The notes under the pieces: generated by a model
Seen by the model: the letters and a program-made list of their open reading frames with translations, nothing else
What the model was told of the DNA's origin: nothing
Databases searched by the model: none
In this document: positions 8,809-16,999 of the stretch, one piece after another
Position numbering within the stretch: position 1 is the stretch's first letter
How the letters are laid out: each line of letters opens with the position of its first letter
Translations under genes and position numbers: made by a program
NCBI GenBank assembly: GCA_002929055.1
Contig: PERY01000003.1
Coordinates: 124,001 to 188,000 of the forward strand
Length of the DNA stretch: 64,000 nucleotides
DNA from: Methylocystis sp.
GTDB lineage: Bacteria; Pseudomonadota; Alphaproteobacteria; Rhizobiales; Beijerinckiaceae
Direction: 5' to 3'

Positions 8809-9205
8809 GACCTTCCTCCTATGAAATCCACGGCGGCGCGCCGGCTTCTCCGCAGGTCGAACAAGCAAGAACGGAGCCTCGACCGGCGCCGCTGAAGCTG
8901 GACCCGCTATATAAAGCAAATTCCGAACCAATATCCGGCTCGGCGGAAGGTTTTGCAACACAAGGCGCAATGCAGCCGCCTCATGCTGTCGGAACATGTT
9001 CTTCGTGTCGGAAAGCGCACCCTTCTTATGTCTGGCCGACCCGCTTCCGCTCAGGAAATGGCGGCGCCGGACTCCCAATTGCGCACCCCACACGTTCATG
9101 ATAATGCTCTCGCCGAGCTTGAACCTGCCTCCATCGCCCGGCCCCAGAAGTCGGGACAAAAGAGCAGGAAACAGCCGACGAAGTTCCAAACCGGAGGAAA
9201 TGACA
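8809..9205. other. 397-bp divergent intergenic region between mop and pqqA
   Basis: No protein-coding gene is supported here. On the minus strand a TATATA box (about 8909-8914) lies roughly 100 bp upstream of mop and could be its -10 element, but no good -35 match is visible. On the plus strand the pqqA promoter must lie in the last 150 bp; no clear consensus was found. The reading frames that cross this region lack ribosome-binding sites. Confidence 0.4.
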
Positions 9206-9283
9206 ATGGCCTGGACCACGCCCGTGATCGTCGAAGTCTGCGTTGGCATGGAAGTCACCGCTTACTCGTCCGCCGAAATCTAA
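9206..9283 (+). CDS. pqqA: PQQ precursor peptide PqqA
   Basis: PqqA is the ribosomal precursor from which pyrroloquinoline quinone is excised. The 25-residue peptide is MAWTTPVIVEVCVGMEVTAY followed by SSAEI. It carries the invariant E-x-x-x-Y (Glu16, Tyr20) whose side chains PqqE crosslinks. GGAGG ends eight bases before the ATG at 9206; an ATG at 9200 is too close to it to be the start. None of pqqB, C, D or E is nearby, so this copy is separate from the biosynthetic operon. It is followed by a dihaem peroxidase and the lanthanide-uptake genes. Confidence 0.95.
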   Translation: MAWTTPVIVEVCVGMEVTAYSSAEI

Positions 9284-9431
9284 GATTTCGCCCGAGTCGC
9301 CCCCGCTCCTGAAGCGGCGGACCTCACCAAAAATCGAGCCGGTAGGAGCGTCGCCGCGAAATGCAGGCGGTTCTTACTCGGCTCGTTTTTTTTGCCTGAT
9401 TTCGAAAATGCAGCCTATGCGGAGGCCGGCG

Positions 9432-10466
9432 ATGCCTAGATCGACGCTCATCCTTTCCTTGACCGCCGCCTTCTTCGCAGCGCCAGCCTTTGCCGAGGCG
9501 CTGGACTCCGGGAAGCTTCTCACGGACGCGCAGGCGGTGCTTGCGCCCTTGTCGCCCCCGCCTGTCGCGAAAGATTCGCTGCAAGCGGTCCGCGCAGAGC
9601 TCGGTCGGCGGCTCTTCTTTGAAAATCGCGTTTCGATGGACGGCAATGTTAGCTGCTCGCACTGTCACCATGCGGACAAGCAGGCGACCGACGGGCTGCC
9701 CAAGGCCATAGGCGTCTTTGGCAAGGAGAACCCGCGCAATGCGCCCTCGATCTTCAACGCGGCGCTGAACTTCAAGCAACACTGGCGCGGCGACCGCGAA
9801 TCGCTCGAGGAGCAGGCTGAGAAGTCGCTCCTGGGGCCCGCGAGCTTCGGCAATCCCGACCAGGCGACGGCGATGGGCAAGCTGAAGGCGATTCCCGCCT
9901 ATGCGGACGCATTCGCCAAAGCCTTTCCGGGAGAGCAGGATCCGATCAACTCGAAGAATTGGGGCACCGCCGTCGCCGCCTTTGAATGGACGCTGCTGAC
10001 GCCCTCCAGATTCGACGCATTTCTCGCCGGCGACGCCAAGGCGCTGTCGCCGCAAGAGCAGGCGGGGCTGCGCACGTTCATCGATGCGGGCTGCGGCTCA
10101 TGCCACAATGGCGCTGGCCTCGGCGGCAATTCTTTCCAGAAATTCGGCGTGACCGGCGACTACTGGAAAGAGACCGGCTCCAGGACGCCGGACAAGGGTC
10201 GCGCCGACGTCACGAAGAACGACACCGATCTTTACGTCTTCAAGGTCGCGAGCCTGCGCAATGTCGCAAAGACCTCGCCCTATTTCCACGACGGCTCGGT
10301 CGAGGATTTGACCAGGGCCGTGAAGATCATGGGCAAGGTCCAGCTCGGCAAGACGCTCTTGGACAATCAGGCGGCTGATATCGTCGCTTTTCTGGGAAGT
10401 CTGACGGGCGGCGTTCCGGCGAATTATTCCGCGCCGGAGCCTTATCCCGACGCGCCAGCGAAGTAA
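9432..10466 (+). CDS. Dihaem cytochrome c peroxidase / MauG family protein
   Basis: A 344-residue periplasmic protein with a signal peptide (cleavage near residue 21) and two haem c sites, CSHCH (residues 75-79) and CGSCH (221-225). Other family signatures are LGRRLFFENRVSMDG, SLLGPASFG and SLRNVAKTSPYFHDGS, with a conserved His near 286. Met300 is a possible axial ligand, which would favour a cytochrome c peroxidase over a MauG-type enzyme with Tyr, but this is not certain. It could detoxify peroxide or oxidise an unknown protein partner. The ATG at 9432 follows GGAGG. It lies between pqqA and the two-component pair. Confidence 0.88.
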   Translation: MPRSTLILSLTAAFFAAPAFAEALDSGKLLTDAQAVLAPLSPPPVAKDSLQAVRAELGRRLFFENRVSMDGNVSCSHCHHADKQATDGLPKAIGVFGKENPRNAPSIFNAALNFKQHWRGDRESLEEQAEKSLLGPASFGNPDQATAMGKLKAIPAYADAFAKAFPGEQDPINSKNWGTAVAAFEWTLLTPSRFDAFLAGDAKALSPQEQAGLRTFIDAGCGSCHNGAGLGGNSFQKFGVTGDYWKETGSRTPDKGRADVTKNDTDLYVFKVASLRNVAKTSPYFHDGSVEDLTRAVKIMGKVQLGKTLLDNQAADIVAFLGSLTGGVPANYSAPEPYPDAPAK

Positions 10467-10484
10467 GCGCCGGCGCGCACCGGA

Positions 10485-11108
10485 TCACGCCAGCTTCTGC
10501 TCCAGCGCAATCTTCATCAGCTCCATCGGCGTGCGGGCCCCGAGCTTGCGCTTCATGATGGAGCAGGAATTGGCGATGGTCTTGTAGGAGACCTGCGTGG
10601 CGTCGGCGATCTCGGCCATGCCGAGGCCGGCTCCGAGCATGCGCAGTATCTCCAGCTCCCGCGCGGTGAGCGCCGCCAGCGGGCTGACCGCCGCGCCGCC
10701 GCTTTTCTCGAAAGCGAGCTGGTTGGCGATCCTGGGCATCAGGAACACGCCGCCCTCCCCGACCTCTCGCACCGCCTGCAAGAGCAGATAGGGATCGTCG
10801 TTCTTCGTCACATATCCCTTCGCGCCCGCTTCGATCGCGCGCGCCGCGAAGATCGGATCGTCATTCATGCTGAAGACGACGATGCGCGCTTCGGCGTCCG
10901 TCTCCAGAATGCGCCGCGTGAGCTCAAGCCCCGAAACGCCGGGCATGGAGATGTCGACAACCGTGACGTCCGGCCGGTGCGCGAGAAAGGCGGCGAGACC
11001 CGTTTCCGCGTCGCGCGCGTCAAAGACCTCGATGTCGCCTTCGCTCGAGAGCATTGCGCCGCATCCGGCGACAATGATCGGATGGTCGTCGACGATAAGA
11101 ACGCGCAT
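10485..11108 (-). CDS. NarL/FixJ-type response regulator
   Basis: A 207-residue two-component response regulator. The receiver domain (residues 1-120) has the acidic pair in VDDHP, the phosphoacceptor Asp52 in VVDISMPG and Lys in GYVTKND. The C-terminal LuxR-type helix-turn-helix (about 145-205) includes LTARELEILRMLGAG and SYKTIANSCSIMKRKL. It is transcribed away from the adjacent histidine kinase, and together they form a likely pair. The ATG at 11108 is preferred over the one at 11111 because of its spacing from GGGAGG. The position beside a lanthanide-uptake receptor makes metal or methanol response a plausible but unproven input. Confidence 0.9.
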   Translation of the reverse strand: MRVLIVDDHPIIVAGCGAMLSSEGDIEVFDARDAETGLAAFLAHRPDVTVVDISMPGVSGLELTRRILETDAEARIVVFSMNDDPIFAARAIEAGAKGYVTKNDDPYLLLQAVREVGEGGVFLMPRIANQLAFEKSGGAAVSPLAALTARELEILRMLGAGLGMAEIADATQVSYKTIANSCSIMKRKLGARTPMELMKIALEQKLA

Positions 11109-11298
11109 CATGTCCTCCCGGCGCGCTTTCCACGCGCAAGGAACCGTGCGAGCGGAAGAAAATCGCGCCATATGATAAGCATAAGGCCGACCAAGCGCAG
11201 CAGTCCGACTTTTGCGATAAAGGGCTCGACCGTAAAGAGCGCGCAGATTGACCGCTGACGGCGCATTCGTAAAGTTTGCCCCCCAAGGAAAATTTCCC

Positions 11299-12609
11299 AT
11301 GTTCCAACTGTCGCTGCGCGCGCGGCTTTCACTCCTGCTGGGCGGCGTTCTGGCGACGGGCCTCGCCTTCGGCGTTGGGCTGCTGATCCTGCACGCCGGG
11401 ACGCGCGTGCGCACGGAAGCGGAGGCCGCCACGCGCCTCGCCCGCGAACTCGTCGAGGCGACATTGCCGCAGCTTTCCACGCCTCGCGGCCCGGAAGCTC
11501 TCGCGGGGCTCATGGAAGATGCAAGGCGGCTGCGCCATGTACGCGTCGCCGTCGCAGGCGCCGCCGCCCCCGCCCTCACGGGAGAGCGGCGCGCGCCGGA
11601 GTGGTTCGCTGCGCTTGTGTTTCGCGCGCCGGCCCCGGAGCGCATCGCCTCGCCGCTTGGCGCGATTGCAATCTCCGCCAATCCGAGCGATGAAATTGCT
11701 GAAATCTGGGAGGAGATCGTCTGGCTCACGATCGGGGCCACAGGGATGGCGGCGCTCGGCTTCGCCCTTGTCGCATTCGCGGTCTCGCGCACGCTCGCGC
11801 CCATCGGGACGCTTTCGCAGGCTCTGGAGCGCCTCGAACGGGGCGATTTTTCAGTGCGCGCGCCAGCCGACGGCTCGCCGGAGCTTGTCGTGATCGCCGA
11901 GCGGATCAACGCACTAGCGGCGACGCTGCAGCAACTGGATGACGAAAACCGCCAGCTCGTGCGGCGCATGATCCATGTGCAGGACGAAGAGCGGCGTGAC
12001 ATTGCGCGCGATCTCCACGACGAGATCGGGCCATTTCTCTTCACGGTGCGCGCGGGCGTCGGCGCGCTGGCGCGCAAGGCGCAAAGCCCCGGCGTCGACC
12101 CGGCGCGCCTCGCGGAGGACTGCGCAAAAATCGATACGCAGATCGCCACCCTGCAACAGATCAACAGGGGCATTCTCGGGCGCCTTCGCCCCGCCGCGCT
12201 TGAGGAAATGGGCCTTGCCGATGCGATAGATGCGCTGGCGCGGCGCTGGCGCGAAGGCCAGGAAGGGATCGAAATCGCGCTGGCGCTGGACGGCGCGCGT
12301 GGCGACATCGACGAAACGACGGCGCTCACCGCTTATCGCGTCGTGCAGGAGGGCCTCACCAACGCCTTCCGACACTCCGGCGCGAGCCGCATCGAGGTGA
12401 AGGTCACGAGAGACCGCGACATGCTTCGCATCGACATCAGCGACGACGGCGCGGGACTGCCGCAGCCACCCGCAAGCAGCGGACTGGGTCTGCGAGGCAT
12501 GAGCGAAAGAATAGATGCCCTGGGCGGAACGCTGGCCATTGTGAACAACCCCGGCGGGGGGGCGCGGCTTTCGGCGACGCTGCGTCTCGACGCCAATTCG
12601 AAAGTATAG
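11299..12609 (+). CDS. Membrane sensor histidine kinase, HisKA_3 (NarX-type)
   Basis: A 436-residue sensor kinase. It has a first membrane helix (residues about 8-32), a periplasmic sensor of about 100 residues with no recognised domain, a second membrane helix (about 140-165) and a HAMP linker. The dimerisation/phosphoacceptor motif is DIARDLHDEIG with His240. The ATP-binding domain ends DDGAGLP and SGLGLRGMSERIDALGG. It is divergent from the response regulator at 10485 and directly upstream of the TonB receptor gene, 194 bp away. No SD-like motif is strong; the ATG at 11299 gives the expected membrane-anchor start. Confidence 0.9.
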   Translation: MFQLSLRARLSLLLGGVLATGLAFGVGLLILHAGTRVRTEAEAATRLARELVEATLPQLSTPRGPEALAGLMEDARRLRHVRVAVAGAAAPALTGERRAPEWFAALVFRAPAPERIASPLGAIAISANPSDEIAEIWEEIVWLTIGATGMAALGFALVAFAVSRTLAPIGTLSQALERLERGDFSVRAPADGSPELVVIAERINALAATLQQLDDENRQLVRRMIHVQDEERRDIARDLHDEIGPFLFTVRAGVGALARKAQSPGVDPARLAEDCAKIDTQIATLQQINRGILGRLRPAALEEMGLADAIDALARRWREGQEGIEIALALDGARGDIDETTALTAYRVVQEGLTNAFRHSGASRIEVKVTRDRDMLRIDISDDGAGLPQPPASSGLGLRGMSERIDALGGTLAIVNNPGGGARLSATLRLDANSKV

Positions 12610-12803
12610 ACGCATATTCGGGAGATTTTCCCGAAGCAGGCAGGACGTCATCCCCTGTAAATCGTTATTTTTCAGAACTGTAGCGAGGGCGCAACAGGTC
12701 GGGAATATCGTCGCAAAGCGGTCACCGAAGGGGGACGGGAAGCTTTTGTTGAGGCTATAACTCCGCTCGACGAAGATGCACTGAACCATCGGGCTGGGGG
12801 ACT

Positions 12804-15242
12804 ATGAACATCAACAAGCAAGTTTCGCTTGTGGCTCTCGCCGCGGCGCTATCGGCAGGCGGCGCGTCCGCTCAGCAATCCTTGCCGACAATCGAGGTTG
12901 GCGGCGCGCCGCTGCGTTCCGTCTCGCGTCCGTCGACGGCGGCGAGCGCGGCGCGCGCGACGCCTGTCGCGGCTCCCGCCGCATCCGTCCGCTCCGCCGC
13001 CCGCAGCGCCCGTTCTCCTGCGGCCCCGGCCCCGGCGGCCGCGCCGCCGGTCTCGCCGGTGGTCGTGAAATATGCGGTCCCTTCCGCGACCTACACGCTC
13101 GACGCCAAGGAATTGCAGAACACACGCGCCTTCGACCTCGTCGGCAATTTGCAGCGTCAGGCGCCCGGCGTCATCGTCAACGACGTCGGCGGCAATCCGC
13201 ACCAGCCGGAAGTCGATTACCGCGGCTTCCTCGCCTCGCCGATCGCGGGCACGCCGCAAGGCCTCGCCGTCTATCAGAACGGCATTCGAATCAACGAAGC
13301 CTGGGGCGACAACGTCTATTGGGACATGATCCCCAATATCGCCATCGACCGCTCGACGATCGTCACCGGCAACCCGCTCTTCGGCCTCAACGCCATCGGC
13401 GGCGCGATCACGCTCGATATGAAGAACGGCTTCACCTATCAGGGCTTCGAAGCCGACGCGCGCGGCGGCAGCTTCAGCCGCCGTCAGGGCTATGCCCAAT
13501 ATGGCGTGCAGTCGGGCAATTTCGGCGGCTACCTCGCCATGGAGGCGCTGGGCGACAAGGGCTATCGCCAGTTCTCGGGCGCCAACATCAAACGCCTTTA
13601 CGGCGATATCGGCTATCGCGGCGAGAGCGGTGAAATCCATGCGACGGCGACGCTGGCGCATAACAAGGTCGGCGCCTCCGGTCCCGCGCCCGTGGAACTT
13701 GCCGCGATCGACGAGAGCGCTGTCTTCACCACGCCGCAGACGCTGAAAAACTCGCTTTCCATGTTCGGCCTCAACGGCACGTTCCAGCCGGCGCCGGCGT
13801 GGAAGCTGCTGGGCGACGTTCATTATCGCGCCTTCGATCAGGCCCGCGTCGACGGCAACACGACCGAGTTCGAATGCGAGACCGGCGAGGACTTCTGCGA
13901 GAACGACAACGGCGGCGAGACCTCGATCCCGAACTACTTCAACGGGCTCCTGCCGCTCGGCGCGGTCGACCGCACCTGGACGCGCTCGCGCACTGTGGGC
14001 GGCACGGTGCAGGTGACGAACGAAGACAATTATTTCGGTTTCCACAACAAGATCACTGTCGGAGCGAGCCTCGACAAGGGCTGGACCGGCTTCCAGGCCA
14101 ATCAGGAGCTGGGCGTCGTTCTGCCCAATCTCGTCGTCGGGGGCATTGGCCATATCGTGGAGGAGCAGGCCAGCGCGATCGCAAGCGTCAATGTGCGCGC
14201 CTCGAACTCCTATCTTGGCGTCTATGCGCTCGACACGCTCGACGTGACGGATCGGCTGAAAGTGACCGCGGGCGCCCGCTTCAATCGCGCAGGCATCAGC
14301 CTCTACGACCTGCGCGGCACGGCCCTCAATGGCGCTGGCGTCTTCACGCGCATCAATCCCGTCGCGGGCCTCACTTACGAAGTGCTGCCGAATACCTTCT
14401 TCTACGGCAGCTATTCAGAAGCCAACCGCGCGCCGACGCCGCTCGAACTCGGCTGCTCCGATCCGGCGCGGCCCTGCCTCATCGACACCTTCCTCGTCGC
14501 CGACCCGCCGCTGAAGCAGGTGGAATCCAATACGGTCGAAGCGGGTTTGCGCGGCAACGCGCAGATCGCCGCTCTTCTGCCGCAGGCGGGCGACTATCTG
14601 CCTGGCCAGTTGACGTGGAGCGGCGGCGTCTTCCGCACCAACAACTTCAACGACATTCTGGCGGTGCCGAGCACGATCAACGGCCGCGGCTATTTCACCA
14701 ACGCCGGCTCGACGCGGCGCGAGGGCGTGGAAGTCTCGCTGCGCTACGCGGATGAGCGGCTGCAGGCCTACGCCAACTACACGATGACCTACGCGACCTT
14801 CCGCTCGACGATCGTGCTGGGCGCGCCGGACAATCCGCTGGCGCAACTCATCGGCGGCGGCTCCATCGTAGTGACGCCCGGCGCCAATCTGTCGTCCGTC
14901 GCCCCGCATCGCTTCAAGGCCGGCGCCGACTATGCCGTGACTCCACAATGGAGAGTCGGCGGCGACATCCTCTACAGCGCGGGCTCGTTCATCCGCGGCG
15001 ACGAGATCAACATCGGCGGACGGCTGCCCTCCTACGCCGTCCTGAACCTGCGCAGCTCTTATCAGATCACGCCGAACATTCAGGTCTACGGCCTTCTGGA
15101 GAACGTGACGAACACCCGCACGCGCAATTTCGGCGTGTGGTTCGACACGGGCGACATCTCCTTCCTTTCCTTCAACAATCCGCGCATGGTCTCGCTCGGG
15201 CCGCCGCTCGGCCTCTATGGCGGCGTTAAAGTGACTTACTGA
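12804..15242 (+). CDS. lutH: TonB-dependent outer-membrane receptor, LutH-like (lanthanide uptake)
   Basis: An 812-residue outer-membrane receptor. In order it has a signal peptide (to about residue 23), a TonB-box-like LPTIEVGG, a long Ala/Pro spacer (about 40-85), a plug domain (about 95-220; RQAPGVIVNDVGG and NPLFGLNAIGGAIT) and a beta-barrel ending in Tyr. An acidic, Cys-containing stretch (about residues 352-372, with ETGEDFCENDNGGE) is probably an external loop. The assignment to lanthanide-complex uptake rests on the following lanM and lutA/E/F-like genes, as in Methylobacterium extorquens, not on the receptor sequence alone. GGGGGAC precedes the ATG, and a hairpin terminator follows the gene. 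Confidence 0.85.
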   Translation: MNINKQVSLVALAAALSAGGASAQQSLPTIEVGGAPLRSVSRPSTAASAARATPVAAPAASVRSAARSARSPAAPAPAAAPPVSPVVVKYAVPSATYTLDAKELQNTRAFDLVGNLQRQAPGVIVNDVGGNPHQPEVDYRGFLASPIAGTPQGLAVYQNGIRINEAWGDNVYWDMIPNIAIDRSTIVTGNPLFGLNAIGGAITLDMKNGFTYQGFEADARGGSFSRRQGYAQYGVQSGNFGGYLAMEALGDKGYRQFSGANIKRLYGDIGYRGESGEIHATATLAHNKVGASGPAPVELAAIDESAVFTTPQTLKNSLSMFGLNGTFQPAPAWKLLGDVHYRAFDQARVDGNTTEFECETGEDFCENDNGGETSIPNYFNGLLPLGAVDRTWTRSRTVGGTVQVTNEDNYFGFHNKITVGASLDKGWTGFQANQELGVVLPNLVVGGIGHIVEEQASAIASVNVRASNSYLGVYALDTLDVTDRLKVTAGARFNRAGISLYDLRGTALNGAGVFTRINPVAGLTYEVLPNTFFYGSYSEANRAPTPLELGCSDPARPCLIDTFLVADPPLKQVESNTVEAGLRGNAQIAALLPQAGDYLPGQLTWSGGVFRTNNFNDILAVPSTINGRGYFTNAGSTRREGVEVSLRYADERLQAYANYTMTYATFRSTIVLGAPDNPLAQLIGGGSIVVTPGANLSSVAPHRFKAGADYAVTPQWRVGGDILYSAGSFIRGDEINIGGRLPSYAVLNLRSSYQITPNIQVYGLLENVTNTRTRNFGVWFDTGDISFLSFNNPRMVSLGPPLGLYGGVKVTY

Positions 15243-15254
15243 CCTCGACAGACT

Positions 15255-15280
15255 GGCGGCCCCACGGGGCCGCCTTTTTT
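15255..15280 (+). terminator. Rho-independent terminator after lutH-like gene
   Basis: GGCGGCCC and GGGCCGCC form a GC-rich stem with a four-base loop, followed by six T residues. It starts 13 bp after the receptor stop and separates it from lanM, which must have its own promoter or depend on read-through. Confidence 0.9.
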
Positions 15281-15357
15281 GTCGGAACAGGCGCGCTGGC
15301 AAATCGGGAGAGTCTTGCCTATATCTGCGGGCGTTCTTCCCGATTCAGGAGGCTGAC

Positions 15358-15759
15358 ATGAACAAGACATTTATCGCCGCCGCTCTCAGCGTTGCAGCGC
15401 TGATGGCGATGCCCGTTTCGCCGGCGCTGGCCAGGAAGCCCGCGCCCGTCGCGGCGCTCGACACGGACAATGACGCGACGGTCGATCTCAACGAGATCAA
15501 CAAATCCGCCGAGGCGCTTTTCGGCAAGCTCGAAAAGGACAATGACGGCACCATCGAGCCGAAGGAGCTTCAGGGCCGCCTCTCGAAGAAGGAATTCAAG
15601 GCCGCCGATCCCGACAATGACGGGACGCTGGACAAGAACGAATTTCTCGCCGCCATTGCAAGCCTCTTCAAGGCGGCTGACCCGGACAATGACGGGACGC
15701 TCGACGAAAAAGAGTTCAAAACCAAAGAGGGCAAGGCGCTGCTGCGCGTCGTCCGCTGA
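15358..15759 (+). CDS. lanM: Lanmodulin, periplasmic EF-hand lanthanide-binding protein
   Basis: A 133-residue protein with a signal peptide (cleavage near residue 25) and four EF-hand loops. EF1 is D35-E46, EF2 is E59-E70, EF3 is D84-E95 and EF4 is D108-E119. The loops start 24-25 residues apart, much closer than in calmodulin and typical of lanmodulin. EF3 and EF4 read DPDNDGTLD with the lanmodulin-specific Pro at loop position 2. EF1 (DTDNDATVD) and EF2 (EKDNDGTIE) lack it, and EF2 starts with Glu. The neighbours (TonB receptor, lutA/E/F-like genes) match the lut-lanM locus of M. extorquens. AGGAGG precedes the ATG. Confidence 0.93.
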   Translation: MNKTFIAAALSVAALMAMPVSPALARKPAPVAALDTDNDATVDLNEINKSAEALFGKLEKDNDGTIEPKELQGRLSKKEFKAADPDNDGTLDKNEFLAAIASLFKAADPDNDGTLDEKEFKTKEGKALLRVVR

Positions 15760-15820
15760 CGTCTCCGGCGCGCGGGCTCTCGACTTGATCCCGCGCGTCA
15801 AAGCGGCCATTTAGAAGACC

Positions 15821-16999
15821 ATGAAACGCCTCGCCGCCGCTTTCTGTCTCATCCTTGCCGCCGGCCCGGCCGCAGCCGACGCCATGAACGTCAAGGTCGG
15901 CGTGCTGCGCGAACAGCACTCGCGTGAGACCCTTTCCATCCTCGATATTCCAGCATCGGACGACACGCTCGCGGGCGCCCTTCTCGGCGCCGCCGACAAC
16001 AACACGACCGGCAAATTCACCAACCAGAGCTTCGAAGCGATCGACGAGAAGCTCGACGAGAGCACGGATGTCGTCGCTGCCATTAATGCGCTGACCGAGA
16101 AGGGCGCGCTCTTCATCATCGCCGATCTCTCGCCGGACCGCCTCATCGCCGCGGCTGATCGCACCAGGGCGAAAGGCGCCCTGCTCTTCAACGTCTCGGC
16201 GCCTGACGAACGGCTGCGAGAAGAGGATTGCCGCGCCAATGTCGTGCATGTCGCGCCGTCGCGCGCGATGCTCGCCGATGGACTTGCGCAATATCTCGTC
16301 TGGAAGCAGTGGCGCAAATGGCTGCTGATCAAGGGCACGCACCCCAACGACGAACTTCTCGCGCAGGCCTATCGCCGCGCGGCGAAGAAATTTGGCGCCA
16401 GGATCGTCGAAGAACGCGTCTATGAAGACACCGGCGGCGGACGGCGCAGCGACTCCGGCTCCGTACAGACGCAACGCCAGATGCCGGTGCTTACGCAAAC
16501 CGCCCCGGCCTATGACGCGCTCCTCGCCATTGACGAGAGCGAGGTTTTCGCCGGCTATCTTCCCTATCGCACATGGGATCCCCGTCCGGTCGCGGGCTCG
16601 GCGGGGCTCTATCCCACGAGTTGGGATCCTGCGCATGAGCAGTGGGGCGCGCATCAATTGCAGAACCGTTTCATGGCCACCTTTCGCCGGCAGATGAACG
16701 CGCGCGACAACAACGCCTGGCTCGCCATGCGCATGGTCGGGGAAGCCGCCACCCGCGCGGGAACCAATGCGCCGGAGAAGCTGCGTGCGTTCATGCTCGG
16801 CCCGGACTTCTCCATCGCGGCCTTCAAGGGCGTGCGCCTCACCCTGCGCTCATGGAACCAGCAATTGCGCCAGCCGATCCTTCTCTCCGACGGACGCATG
16901 ACCGTCTCCGTCTCGCCGCAGGAAGGCTTCCTGCATCAGGTGACGGAACTCGACACGCTCGGGCTCGATCAGCCCGAAACAAAATGCAGGTTGAAATGA
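15821..16999 (+). CDS. lutA: Periplasmic substrate-binding protein of PQQ/lanthanide-associated ABC system, LutA-like
   Basis: A 392-residue protein with a signal peptide (MKRLAAAFCLILAAGPAAA) and a type-I periplasmic-binding fold. Recognisable parts are VGVLREQHSRETLSILD, an ABC-type second lobe around WKQWRKWLLIKGTHPND and the C-terminal SWNQQLRQPILLSDGR. It fits the family annotated as the binding component of a PQQ-dependent alcohol dehydrogenase-associated ABC system, which in M. extorquens includes LutA of the lanthanide-uptake cluster. It follows lanM by 61 bp, and its stop overlaps the next start in ATGA, so the two are translated together. The ligand cannot be read from the sequence. 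Confidence 0.85.
   Translation: MKRLAAAFCLILAAGPAAADAMNVKVGVLREQHSRETLSILDIPASDDTLAGALLGAADNNTTGKFTNQSFEAIDEKLDESTDVVAAINALTEKGALFIIADLSPDRLIAAADRTRAKGALLFNVSAPDERLREEDCRANVVHVAPSRAMLADGLAQYLVWKQWRKWLLIKGTHPNDELLAQAYRRAAKKFGARIVEERVYEDTGGGRRSDSGSVQTQRQMPVLTQTAPAYDALLAIDESEVFAGYLPYRTWDPRPVAGSAGLYPTSWDPAHEQWGAHQLQNRFMATFRRQMNARDNNAWLAMRMVGEAATRAGTNAPEKLRAFMLGPDFSIAAFKGVRLTLRSWNQQLRQPILLSDGRMTVSVSPQEGFLHQVTELDTLGLDQPETKCRLK

Noticed and set aside
8905-8918. Possible ModE/MopA-like box (CGCTATATAAAG) upstream of mop
   Set aside because: Only a loose half-site resembles the molybdate-regulator consensus and the second half is missing; kept only as a possible -10 element.
9200-9283. pqqA starting at the ATG at 9200
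   Set aside because: The SD GGAGG ends only two bases before it; the ATG at 9206 has proper spacing and gives the usual 25-residue peptide.
16441-16480. Gly/Ser-rich stretch in the lutA-like protein as a frameshift sign
   Set aside because: The frame continues normally on both sides and the stretch reads as a flexible linker between the two lobes.
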